Part shown: positions 1-7,825 of the stretch, piece after piece | Position numbering within the stretch: position 1 is the first letter of the stretch | How the letters are laid out: each line of letters opens with the position of its first letter | Source of the DNA: CAUZFZ01 sp963579025 | Lineage (GTDB): Bacteria; Planctomycetota; Planctomycetia; Planctomycetales; Planctomycetaceae | NCBI GenBank assembly: GCA_963579025.1 | Contig: CAUZFZ010000022.1 | Coordinates: forward strand, 1-64,000 | Direction: 5' to 3' | DNA: 64,000 bases | Made by a program: the position numbers and the translations under genes | Notes under the pieces: model-generated | What the model saw: the letters and a program-made list of their open reading frames with translations, nothing else | Databases searched by the model: none | What the model was told of the DNA's origin: nothing

Positions 1-92
1 AGGGTCTCATCAAGACAGTAGTCCTGCCATTCCCTCTGCCGCCGTTGGGGTCGATCAACGCGAGCGTCCGTTTTCGATGATGTGGCACTCAT
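1..92 (-). CDS. hypothetical protein, N-terminal part only (runs off left edge)
   Basis: On the minus strand an ATG at 92-90 opens a frame of 30 codons that is still open at base 1. The visible peptide starts MSATSSKTDARVDRPQ and goes on with REWQDYCLDET, a charged, soluble-looking N-terminus. It lies 106 bases downstream of the last ExbD-like gene on the same strand, so it may be the next gene of that operon. No Shine-Dalgarno is visible before the ATG, and an A/T run precedes it. I do not recognise the family from 30 residues, and chance openness over 30 codons cannot be excluded. Confidence 0.45.
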   Translation of the reverse strand, partial: MSATSSKTDARVDRPQRRQREWQDYCLDET

Positions 93-198
93 GCTGATTT
101 TTTAGCGCCAGCCTGCTCACACTTCCAAGTCTCCAAGGTCGGTTTCTAATAAATTCACAACCTCGGAGCGAAAGGCGACACTATTTATCGAACGATCC

Positions 199-1326
199 TC
201 AATCGACGACGTTGGCCGGCTTTGCGGGTTTCGTCGGTGGTGGCGGGTTGGGATTGGGCGGACGTGGCGGGCCGAGTTCAATGCCGCCTCCAACCCCCAT
301 TGTGTACGCCCACGAATCCGGCTGCGGATCCCAGCCGGCAAGGACTCCCGCATCGGCCAGGACGCGACGTGCCGTGAGGTACACATCAAAGCTGTCCGGC
401 ATCACGATGAACTTCGCGTAGAATTTCTTCGGATCGAGCGTGGCCAGCAATTTACGAATCCGCGAATTCGACTTCCGCAGTTCGGCGTCAGTGGCTCCGC
501 GACCTTTTTTGGGCGTCAGCTTCAGACGCGGCCAGCGTTCGCCAGCGATGTAGTACTCGACATCGAAAAAATCGTCCGTCGGATACTTAAGCTTCGAGTA
601 GTACTTTTCGAACTCCTTCGGGTCGATGCCAGCCTTGGGGTCCCGATTCAACCGCTGACGCACAATGAGCTGTTTCGAACGCGCCTCTGCGTCCTTGCGA
701 ATGAAGTCGGAATTCAACGGGTAGAGTCGGTTTTCGGCACAGACGATGATGACCTGTCGTGCTCCCGGAGGCGCTGGTCGCGGATTGGGAATGGTGACCT
801 CTTTGGCCGGAGCGGCCGATCGACGTGGCGTGCGGTCCAGCAGCGACTGGACCTCGGCGCGACGTGCGAGCGACTTTTCGATCGAGGCCTGCAGCCTCTG
901 ACGTTGCTCTTTCGTGTCTTTGATCTCGCGCGTGTTTTTTGCCGCAGTCTGCTGGTCACGCTTGAGAGCCAGCGCGAATTCGTTGGCGTCTTTCGACTGA
1001 TCCGCCAGCAGCTTCTTTCGCGTATCGAGCATTTCCTTCAATCGCTTGAGTCGTTCGCGCTCAGCATCCATGTCGAACGCCGCCAGCGAGGTGGTCTGTT
1101 CCGCGAGGTCTTTTTTCTCCTGCGACAGAGCAGTCATTTGCTGACGGACCGCTTCCAGGTCCTCTTCGGTGACTTTCGAATTCGCCGTAATTTCGGTCAG
1201 CGCATCGGTGACGCCGAGCTGAGTCACGATCAACACGAGCACCAGGATACCGACCACATTCGTCATCGTGTCGAGCAGTGAATCGAGACCGCCGTCCTCG
1301 TCGTCGTCTCTTCTGATCTTCTTCAT
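199..1326 (-). CDS. ExbD/TolR-like membrane protein with long coiled coil
   Basis: This 375-residue protein has a short acidic N-terminus, one membrane helix at about residues 22-38 with an Asp (residue 19) just before it, a charged coiled coil at about 45-165, and a C-terminal domain ending in a Pro-rich tail. One N-terminal helix followed by a periplasmic domain is the ExbD/TolR plan. The family normally couples proton flow through an ExbB/TolQ channel to work in the envelope. It is about 2.5 times the usual ExbD length because of the inserted coiled coil. It starts 2 bases after the stop of a second ExbD-like gene and lies below an ExbB-like gene, so the three form one operon. The cargo is unknown. 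The fold is clear but the function is inferred. Confidence 0.8.
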   Translation of the reverse strand: MKKIRRDDDEDGGLDSLLDTMTNVVGILVLVLIVTQLGVTDALTEITANSKVTEEDLEAVRQQMTALSQEKKDLAEQTTSLAAFDMDAERERLKRLKEMLDTRKKLLADQSKDANEFALALKRDQQTAAKNTREIKDTKEQRQRLQASIEKSLARRAEVQSLLDRTPRRSAAPAKEVTIPNPRPAPPGARQVIIVCAENRLYPLNSDFIRKDAEARSKQLIVRQRLNRDPKAGIDPKEFEKYYSKLKYPTDDFFDVEYYIAGERWPRLKLTPKKGRGATDAELRKSNSRIRKLLATLDPKKFYAKFIVMPDSFDVYLTARRVLADAGVLAGWDPQPDSWAYTMGVGGGIELGPPRPPNPNPPPPTKPAKPANVVD

Positions 1327-1328
1327 GG

Positions 1329-2138
1329 CTATTTCTTTTTCGTGGTGGCGAAATGGCTCAGATCGATTCGCCCCGAACCCACGACCGGCAATTTGCCGTT
1401 GCGGATTTCGCGGTCATTGCACAGCCTCTGAGCGGCCCGGAACGTGTTCAATGCGTCACTGCGGACCAGAAACACGATCGAGTCGCTGGTACCGTTGGCA
1501 ACCGTACCCATCAGGGCGATGAAGTCTTTGTCGGTGACCATGTTGCCCGCTCGAATCCGCTTGGGTGGATCGATCGTGTGCATCACGAGCGAGTCGGCGG
1601 CGCATTCCACAAAGTGCGGAGTGAAGTTGACTCCGCTACCGCCTGGCAGAATGGACGTCTTTGACTGACTGGCCTCTTTCCGTTCATCCAGTTCCTTCTC
1701 CAACTGAGCCAGCTCTTCAGTCAGGTCAGTCATTTGAGACTGCATTGAAGCCACACTTTCCCGCTCGGCCTTGTCGAGAGTGGGAATGACCACTTTGACT
1801 TTTTTCTGCTCCTCAAGCTGCTTCTTAATTTCGGCGAGTTCCGCCGCGAGTTTTGCCAGTTCTTTTTCGTTGACCGTCAGTTCCTTCTGCACGCGAGCAG
1901 CGTCCGGACCGATCTTCTCGTTGAGCAGACTGCGCAGCGCCGCGACTTCCTCGTCAGCGGCAGACAGTTCTTTTGATGCCTTTTCGTGAGCTTCAATCAG
2001 TGCGACATCGGGCGAATCCATCTGAGCCAGCGCAAGCGTCGAAATCATCATCGTGAGTACACCGATGACACACGCAATGATGCTCAGGAATGGAAACAGC
2101 GATATGTCGTCATCATTATCGCGAGGTCGTCGAGCCAT
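1329..2138 (-). CDS. ExbD-like membrane protein, second copy
   Basis: This 269-residue protein begins with a basic/acidic stretch, then a membrane helix at about residues 14-38 (FPFLSIIACVIGVLTMMIST). A predicted coiled coil follows at about 50-150, and then a globular domain. The layout matches ExbD/TolR and the longer neighbour at 199-1326. Unlike classical ExbD there is no acidic residue inside the helix; the acidic cluster DNDDD lies just before it, so its share in proton conduction is doubtful. It sits between the ExbB-like gene (50-base gap upstream) and the other ExbD-like gene (2-base gap downstream), so co-expression is very likely. The pair may form a heterodimer over the ExbB pentamer; that is inference. 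Confidence 0.78.
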   Translation of the reverse strand: MARRPRDNDDDISLFPFLSIIACVIGVLTMMISTLALAQMDSPDVALIEAHEKASKELSAADEEVAALRSLLNEKIGPDAARVQKELTVNEKELAKLAAELAEIKKQLEEQKKVKVVIPTLDKAERESVASMQSQMTDLTEELAQLEKELDERKEASQSKTSILPGGSGVNFTPHFVECAADSLVMHTIDPPKRIRAGNMVTDKDFIALMGTVANGTSDSIVFLVRSDALNTFRAAQRLCNDREIRNGKLPVVGSGRIDLSHFATTKKK

Positions 2139-2188
2139 GAGTCAGCCTTCACCGAGGACGTGAATTTCACTCCGAGTCGAATCTCGAG

Positions 2189-3715
2189 TCAGCGGGCCTT
2201 GCCGAACCAGCCACGTTTTCGTGGAGCGACCGGCGCGACCTGCTGGATCACCACACTCTGTTCGCCCAGTTTCTGCAGCACGGTGCTGAGACTGTTCAGT
2301 CCCTGCTGCAGTCCGGTGAACTGCTGCTGCAGCGTGGTCTGTGCAGCGGAGAACGATCCAGTCACGTCCTTCTGCATCGTGGCCGCCTGATTGCCAACCG
2401 TTGCCAGTGTGCCCTGAATCTCTGCCGCGGATGTCGCCGTTCGATCCAATTGCCCCTGGAGCTGCTTCTGTTGTTCGATCTGCTGCTGTTGCATCTGCGT
2501 ATTCACTTTTTCCCAGCCGTCGGCCACCTGTGTGGTCAGTTTGCCGCCGATCGCATCCAGACGGTTGAGCCAGTTTTCCAGTTCTGCATGGTGCGTTCCC
2601 ATGGCTGCTTCGACTGCTTCACGGAACACCGTGGTGTCTGCGCCGCCAGCACCTCGCTCGGCTCCGCCCTCGCGTCCATCGTTCAGGCGACGCAACAGGT
2701 TTTCGTTGCAGTACTCATCAACCGCCGTGATCAGGTCTTCTTCGCTCTTCTGGAGAGCAGACGTCGGAATCTTGACAAACATGCTCATCACCAGAGCCAG
2801 CAGCGTCGTGTCGAATGCCGTGCCCAGTCCCGCGAACACCGAGTTCAGTGCGCCCTTCATGGCGCCCATGTCGGCAGCCGAATCCAGACTGCTCGCCAGA
2901 CTGGCCACCGCAGAACTCACTCCGATGACCGTTCCAATGAAGCCCAGGATCGGGAGCGCCCAGATGAAGGCCTTCAGGATTGTGTAACTGCCCGCCACGT
3001 TGTTGGCGTCAATGGCCGACTGAGACTCCATCATCGTGACCGTTTCAGCAGCACTCTTTCGCACGCGAAAATGTTCGATCCCGCGGACCACTCGATTGAT
3101 CAGGAAACTCTCTGACGTACTCGATGGCAGTTCGCCAATGTGCTTGACGAATCGGTCCAGAGATTCCGGTGTGATCTCGTTGGCGACTTCAGTCGGCAAC
3201 ACGTCCAGCAGCATGGACTCCTTCTGCTGCTTCAGACTCAGTATTTTGAGGACCAGGATGCCGACGGCCCAGAACATCAGAAACGTGGTGGCGAACGGCA
3301 CCAGCCCACGATCCCAGAACAGCTGCCCGAACTGAAAACCGCGCAACGGCAGCATCGCGATCAGCCACACGACCGACATGCACAGTCCCATCACGCCGCT
3401 GGCGACCAGACTGACGTCACTGCTCGCCGATTCTCCGCTACCCGCCTGGAACCAGCTCTTCTTGCGCTTGCGACGAATCGGCGCACTTGTGGAGGAAACG
3501 GGAGCCATGCCTGGTGCTGAACCGCCGCGTGGCGACGCCGGAGCATTCGGCGTGACCTGGATATTTGGCATCCCGGTTTGCGGCACCTGAGCGGGAACAT
3601 CCGGGATCCGAACAGCCCCTTTACAGTACGGACACTTCCGCGCCTGGCCCGCAAGGTCGTGAGAAACCTTCAGCGGTTTGCTGCAATGCGGACACGCGAG
3701 CTTGAAAAACGACAT
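2189..3715 (-). CDS. MotA/TolQ/ExbB proton channel protein with N-terminal zinc ribbon
   Basis: This protein has 508 residues. Residues 8-31 form a CxxC...CxxC zinc ribbon (C8, C11, C28, C31), typical of planctomycete fusion proteins. A Pro/Ser-rich linker follows. Membrane helices lie at about 102-124, 138-158, 248-274 and 291-314; the last two carry the Gly/Thr-rich TolQ/ExbB signature (GFIGTVIGV, then GLGTAFDTTLLAL). Residues 365-490 are a Gln-rich coiled coil with a basic tail. ExbB/TolQ proteins form the proton-conducting pentamer that drives ExbD/TolR. It is the first gene of the operon with two ExbD-like proteins. A cytoplasmic zinc ribbon and a long C-terminal coiled coil are extra to the family and suggest a cytoplasmic partner. 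Confidence 0.88.
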   Translation of the reverse strand: MSFFKLACPHCSKPLKVSHDLAGQARKCPYCKGAVRIPDVPAQVPQTGMPNIQVTPNAPASPRGGSAPGMAPVSSTSAPIRRKRKKSWFQAGSGESASSDVSLVASGVMGLCMSVVWLIAMLPLRGFQFGQLFWDRGLVPFATTFLMFWAVGILVLKILSLKQQKESMLLDVLPTEVANEITPESLDRFVKHIGELPSSTSESFLINRVVRGIEHFRVRKSAAETVTMMESQSAIDANNVAGSYTILKAFIWALPILGFIGTVIGVSSAVASLASSLDSAADMGAMKGALNSVFAGLGTAFDTTLLALVMSMFVKIPTSALQKSEEDLITAVDEYCNENLLRRLNDGREGGAERGAGGADTTVFREAVEAAMGTHHAELENWLNRLDAIGGKLTTQVADGWEKVNTQMQQQQIEQQKQLQGQLDRTATSAAEIQGTLATVGNQAATMQKDVTGSFSAAQTTLQQQFTGLQQGLNSLSTVLQKLGEQSVVIQQVAPVAPRKRGWFGKAR

Positions 3716-3771
3716 CAGAGTTGTCCATTGAGATTGGAAACCGTCCGGAGATGCAAGAACTGCAACTCGGC

Positions 3772-3816
3772 ATCCTCGTGATCCTCGTGATCCTCGTGAT
3801 CCTCGTGATCCTGCTG
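3772..3816. repeat. 9-bp tandem repeat (ATCCTCGTG)x4 plus one degenerate copy
   Basis: Four perfect copies of ATCCTCGTG occupy 3772-3807, followed by ATCCTGCTG at 3808-3816 and a trailing ATCC. It starts 56 bases upstream of the exbB-like start codon. Because the unit is a multiple of three, a frame through it reads Ile-Leu-Val repeated, but that frame has only a TTG start and no family resemblance. Confidence 0.9.
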
Positions 3817-4262
3817 ATCCGCCACGGGCGTCGCATCACGAGTCAGAAGCGCTCGGTCAGTATGACACCAGAGAGCGCTGACAAAAACCGAACGGAGGTA
3901 TGACCGGGCGACTATTTGCCGATCAGGATGGCGTTGCCAGCGTTCTCAATTCAGGCACAAGCGTACCTGTTTTGAGTACGAACATGATCGATGTCCGACT
4001 CACAACAGCTCTGTCTACCAAGTCGTGACGAGCGGTACCGAGCCATCCAGACGAGGCATACTACCTGCGTGAGATCGCGCAGAATGCTGAGACTGGCACC
4101 GGACAACTGCAGCGTGAATTGGACCGCCCCAGTTCGGCAGGCAGCATTCGGCGTTTCAATCGAGGGCGACATGTTTACTTTGAGGCTGGGCCGGTGATTA
4201 TCATCCCGCCCAGGAAACGGGCCTCAAATAAGTTCCCGATCTGGAATCCGCGAGACCTCTGA

Positions 4263-4380
4263 GCCGTAGGCGGATTTCTCCGAAATCCGCTGCCTTGGAC
4301 CTGGCAAGACTGAGCGACAGTCGATGTGCCAACAGGCTGCGAAGTCGGCTGGTCCCGATTTCGGAGAAATCGGGCTACGG
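4263..4380. repeat. pair of REP-like palindromes in inverted orientation
   Basis: 4270-4290 is a perfect hairpin with arms GCGGATTTC and GAAATCCGC around a TCC loop. 4354-4374 is a perfect hairpin with arms CCCGATTTC and GAAATCGGG. Both carry the same side sequence, GCCGTAG before the first and CTACGGC after the second, so they are two copies of one element facing each other about 60 bases apart. Where the stems differ, both arms change together (C-G to G-C twice). Confidence 0.85.
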
Positions 4381-4468
4381 CTGACAATTCCGAGAAGTTA
4401 TTTCGGGACTATCGCCAAGTGCCTTCGGCTGAGACTCCCAGAGACGACGACCCCAATTGAAAGACACC

Positions 4469-5896
4469 ATGTCCGACCGACCGAACATCATCTTCATCAT
4501 CACCGACCAGCAGCGTTACGACACGATCGCGGCACTCGGCTACGACTACATGGACACGCCCAACCTCGACCGCATGGTCAACGAGGGAGTGCATTTCACG
4601 CAGTGCCACGTCACAGCCGGATCCTGTGCTCCTGCGCGAGCCAGTCTGTTCAAGGGCTACTTTCCCCATACCACCGGCATCCTGAAAAACGCCGATCTGT
4701 GGCGACGGTCGTGGATCGAGTTGCTCAACGAATCGGGCTATCACTGCACCAACATCGGGAAGATGCATACCTGGCCGTTCAATGAGTCAGTCGGTTTTCA
4801 CGAACGCTACGTTGTCGAGAATAAGGACCGCTATCTGGAAGGCCGCTACTACTACGACGAATGGGACAAGGCTCTGCGATTTCGCAATCTGATCAAGCAG
4901 CAGCGCGAGATGTACCGCAAGCTGCCGGACTATCGCGAGTCGCTCGGCGCGTTCGACTGGAATCTGCCGGAAGATGCGCACCCGGATGTCTTCGTCGGCG
5001 ACATGGCGACGCACTGGATTCGCAACTACCCGAAGTCTGAGCCGTTGTTCCTGCAGATTGGCTTTCCCGGACCGCACCCTCCGTACGATCCGACTCCCCG
5101 CTATGTCGAACCGTACCTGAAAAAAGACCTACCGCTTCTCGAGGTGACTCAGGAAGAACTCGACGGTCAGCCGGAACCGTTCAAAGAACTGCGGCAGCAC
5201 AACGTCGAAATCGATCACGACTCCGTTGTGCATCAGCTTGAGCCGTCGCACGAGGCGCGACATCGACAGCGAGCGTATTACCTGGCGAATGTCACGATGA
5301 TTGACGACAAGGTCGGCGAGATCATCGCGGCCCTGGATGAGTCCGGGTACCTGGATAACTCGGTCATCATTTTCACGTCAGACCACGGCGACTGCCTGAC
5401 CGATCACGGGCACAGTCAAAAGTGGACGATGTACGACACGATCACGCGCGTGCCACTCATCGTCTGGTCGCCCGGTCGCTACGACGCCGGAAAAGTCGTT
5501 GATTCACTGGTCCACCAGATGGACCTCGGACCGGCGATTCTGGAACTGGCCGGCTGCGAAGTCCCCGACACGCTGGAGGCAGAGTCGCTTCTGCCCGGCC
5601 TGGACGGCGACGAATTCCCTGGCCGCGAATACCTGTTCGCCGAACAGGCCAAAGACGGAATCCTGACCGGCACGGAATTCATGACGATGGTCCGCAGTCG
5701 CGACTGGAAGATCGTGCATTTCCTCGACGAACCATGGGGCCAGCTCTTTCATTTGCAGAATGACCCGGACGAAGTCAGGAACCTGTGGGACGACCCGGAT
5801 CACGTGAAGCAGAAGCAGCAAATGCTTGCCGTCCTGCGCGAGTGGCGGATTCGGAGCCAGTACCAGACCGCGAACTGGTGCGCTGAGTGGCGTTGA
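4469..5896 (+). CDS. sulfatase, arylsulfatase type, no signal peptide
   Basis: The product has 475 residues from the ATG at 4469; a TTG 12 bases upstream is an alternative. It opens with the alkaline-phosphatase-superfamily strand and metal motif NIIFIITDQQR (Asp13). The formylglycine motif follows: Cys53 in CAPAR fits C-x-P-x-R, so Cys53 should be converted by a formylglycine-generating enzyme. A later SDHGD motif supplies further metal ligands. The length suits sulfatases acting on sulfated sugars. There is no signal peptide, unlike the other three sulfatases here, which suggests cytoplasmic desulfation of imported fragments. It is a single gene bordered by non-coding regions with palindromes. 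The substrate cannot be read from the sequence. Confidence 0.92.
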   Translation: MSDRPNIIFIITDQQRYDTIAALGYDYMDTPNLDRMVNEGVHFTQCHVTAGSCAPARASLFKGYFPHTTGILKNADLWRRSWIELLNESGYHCTNIGKMHTWPFNESVGFHERYVVENKDRYLEGRYYYDEWDKALRFRNLIKQQREMYRKLPDYRESLGAFDWNLPEDAHPDVFVGDMATHWIRNYPKSEPLFLQIGFPGPHPPYDPTPRYVEPYLKKDLPLLEVTQEELDGQPEPFKELRQHNVEIDHDSVVHQLEPSHEARHRQRAYYLANVTMIDDKVGEIIAALDESGYLDNSVIIFTSDHGDCLTDHGHSQKWTMYDTITRVPLIVWSPGRYDAGKVVDSLVHQMDLGPAILELAGCEVPDTLEAESLLPGLDGDEFPGREYLFAEQAKDGILTGTEFMTMVRSRDWKIVHFLDEPWGQLFHLQNDPDEVRNLWDDPDHVKQKQQMLAVLREWRIRSQYQTANWCAEWR

Positions 5897-6063
5897 ACCG
5901 ATTATGGCCGGTCTTAAGCCAGAATAGTTCCGATCCCAAAATCGTTAGATTCTCCGTCCTCGCCAGACCTGGTGCCGTTTTGTGGCGAATAATCTCCGCA
6001 GGTGCCGCGATTGAACGGAAGCGGAGGTCACAGGCTGCCGATGATTGGTCAGCAGCATGGGAC

Positions 6064-6119
6064 GACGCAACTCGCCTGCGGCAGTCGAGTTGGGTCAAGA
6101 GTTACGAGTTGCGTCTTTT
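6064..6119 (+). terminator. hairpin with 11-bp perfect stem then TTTT, possible sulfatase terminator
   Basis: GACGCAACTCG at 6064-6074 pairs exactly with CGAGTTGCGTC at 6105-6115 and is followed by TTTTC. The loop is 30 bases, longer than usual for an intrinsic terminator. It lies 168 bases downstream of the sulfatase stop codon on the same strand. Confidence 0.45.
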
Positions 6120-6259
6120 CAAACCTTTCCTGTTCACATCCGACGGAGGTTCCAAACCCATCTGACGGGTTCGGACGACCCACGGTGAGTGCGAAGCACT
6201 ACCGCGTCCCGCCCATCTTCAAGCGACTCTGCCGTCGCATTGCTCGAATGGTTTGAACT

Positions 6260-6293
6260 AACCGCGGTCCTGACTTCAGGGCCGCGGTTTTTT
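6260..6293 (+). terminator. strong intrinsic terminator
   Basis: AACCGCGGTCCTG at 6260-6272 pairs with CAGGGCCGCGGTT at 6277-6289 (13 pairs, one G-T wobble) around an ACTT loop. Six T follow from 6288. It is nearly 370 bases from the sulfatase stop codon, so it may end an unannotated RNA rather than the sulfatase message. Confidence 0.8.
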
Positions 6294-6490
6294 ATGCGCG
6301 CCCGTTGCATCTCTGTTCCAGCACAGGCCAGTACTTCGACGCGACTCCGAGATGGCTGGGTACGGCTACCCAGGCAAAGCACCAAGTACGTCCAGATTCC
6401 TGACCGAGCACTCGAGCAGTTTCCGCTCGTACGCCAGGGAGTCAACGCGGCGACGAAGGAACCGGTTCGGACCGAGTCCTTCGACCACTA

Positions 6491-7744
6491 CTATTTGCCG
6501 CCGGAGATGCAGTACAAATGCTCGTGCGTGCGCAGGAGCAGTTCTCCGTGAGCTGGAGCCAGGGCCGCGTAGGTTGCTTCGCCGATGCTGTTCTTTGAGA
6601 TGAGTTCAAACTTCGGGGACGCCGATACGACAAACGTGTCACCTTCCAGACTGGTGACATACAAGTGCCCGTTGGCCAGCAGGATGGAACCCCACAGGTT
6701 GCCTCCCAGACGCTCGCGATAAACGAGGTCGCCCGTGTCTGCCTTGAGGCACTGGAGGATTCCGGTCGCGTCGGCCAGGAACAGGTGCCCGTCGTGGATC
6801 ACTCCGCTGCTGACGCGTTGAGGATTCTTCGTTTCGGTGCGCCACAGTCGATGGGTCCCGGTCACGTTTCCAGATCCGCCCGGTCGAATGGCCATGGTCG
6901 GGCCGTTGTGTCCGGAGACACCCACAATGATCTTGCCGCCGGCGCCGATGATGGGCATGGCGTAGACCTCATTGCCCAGACCGTCGATCTGCCACAGTGA
7001 TTTTCCATTCGCCGGGTTGTAACCCTTGAACCAACCGGGACCGCCGATCTTTCCGCCGGGATAAGGCATGACCAGTTCGTCGCGGTCTCCAGAGTGGACA
7101 ATGACCGGTGTGCTCCACGATCCGAAGATGGGGCTGTTGATTGCGGTCTCTTCTGATGTCCACACGGTCTCGCCGGTTTCGCGGTTCAGCCCGTAGAGGA
7201 TTGATGGTGTGCCTGGTCCATGAAAGACGATCAGCAAATCGCCGTACAGGATTGGGCTGCCCCCATTTCCCCAGCGACTCAGCACGGGACCCAGCTCACG
7301 GTGCCACAACTTCTTCCCATCGAGACTGCAGGCCAGGACTCCACCCGACGCGAAGTTGGCATACACCACCTTTCCGTCGGTGGTGGCCGACGCGCTGCAG
7401 GGCGGGTTCTGGCGATGTGTCGTTTCTTCGACGGAGCAGGCGACCTCCTGCTGCCATTGAATTTTGCCAGTACTGCGGTCCAAAGCCATCAGAGCCCGTC
7501 GTTTGCCTCCGTCGAGGCCTTGCGTCAGAAAGATCTGATCGTCCCACACGATGGGAGTGGAATTGCACGCCTCGGGGAGCGGAAGCTTCCAGCGGATGTT
7601 GTCTGTTGCACTCCATGTCACAGGCAACTTCGTTTCGCTGCTAATGCCCGATCCATCAGCCCCGCGCCACGCCGGCCAGTTGTCGGCAACAGCCGGGATC
7701 GTCGCCGCCATGAAAACACACACACCCACCAGTCGCGTGATCAT
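6491..7744 (-). CDS. PQQ-like beta-propeller repeat protein, exported
   Basis: The start is the ATG at 7744, supported by GAGGAG eight bases upstream; a TTG sits one codon earlier. A signal peptide of about 21 residues ends at AVADNWPAWRG. The Trp-Pro-x-Trp-Arg-Gly entry to the propeller is characteristic of planctomycete PQQ-like proteins. Several blades follow with repeats such as ALDRSTGKIQW and GLNRETGETVW, the W-docking repeats of quinoprotein-like and BamB-like propellers. Without a heme or clear PQQ ligands I call it PQQ-like rather than a dehydrogenase. It is probably a periplasmic scaffold or sensor. It converges with the sulfatase and shares strand with the downstream-coordinate acylase gene, 81 bases away. 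Confidence 0.85.
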   Translation of the reverse strand: MITRLVGVCVFMAATIPAVADNWPAWRGADGSGISSETKLPVTWSATDNIRWKLPLPEACNSTPIVWDDQIFLTQGLDGGKRRALMALDRSTGKIQWQQEVACSVEETTHRQNPPCSASATTDGKVVYANFASGGVLACSLDGKKLWHRELGPVLSRWGNGGSPILYGDLLIVFHGPGTPSILYGLNRETGETVWTSEETAINSPIFGSWSTPVIVHSGDRDELVMPYPGGKIGGPGWFKGYNPANGKSLWQIDGLGNEVYAMPIIGAGGKIIVGVSGHNGPTMAIRPGGSGNVTGTHRLWRTETKNPQRVSSGVIHDGHLFLADATGILQCLKADTGDLVYRERLGGNLWGSILLANGHLYVTSLEGDTFVVSASPKFELISKNSIGEATYAALAPAHGELLLRTHEHLYCISGGK

Positions 7745-7825
7745 CAACGTGTCTCCTCAATCGTGTCTATGAGCAGGTCTGGGACAGAATTCGTTCCGTC
7801 TCACAAGATCATGGGAACAGAATCT

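Larger units (their letters stand above)
3716..4468. other. 753-base intergenic region without a supported gene
   Basis: The region lies between the divergent ExbB-like gene and the sulfatase at 4469. Short open frames here have random-looking composition and no family resemblance. It contains a 9-bp tandem repeat (3772-3816) next to the exbB start and a pair of inverted REP-like hairpins (4263-4380) before the sulfatase. Promoters for both genes must lie here, but I cannot point to a convincing -35/-10 pair. Confidence 0.6.
5897..6490. other. 594-base intergenic region with three hairpins and one strong terminator
   Basis: No convincing coding frame is present between the sulfatase and the convergent propeller gene. 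It holds a long-stem hairpin at 6064-6119, a compact hairpin at 6183-6204 (arms CGGT-AGTGC and GCACT-ACCG), an intrinsic terminator at 6260-6293, and a nested hairpin at 6331-6389 (GTACTT...AAGTAC enclosing CTGGGTA/TACCCAG). The amount of structure suggests a small RNA or overlapping 3' UTRs. Confidence 0.5.

Noticed and set aside
3721..3903. 60-codon frame whose middle reads as a hydrophobic Ile-Leu-Val helix
   Set aside because: It is created by the 9-bp tandem repeat, begins at TTG without a ribosome binding site and has no conserved flanks.
6120..6260. possible tRNA around GGGTTCGGACG (6167-6177)
   Set aside because: No acceptor or anticodon stem can be paired with it and the T-loop consensus is not met.
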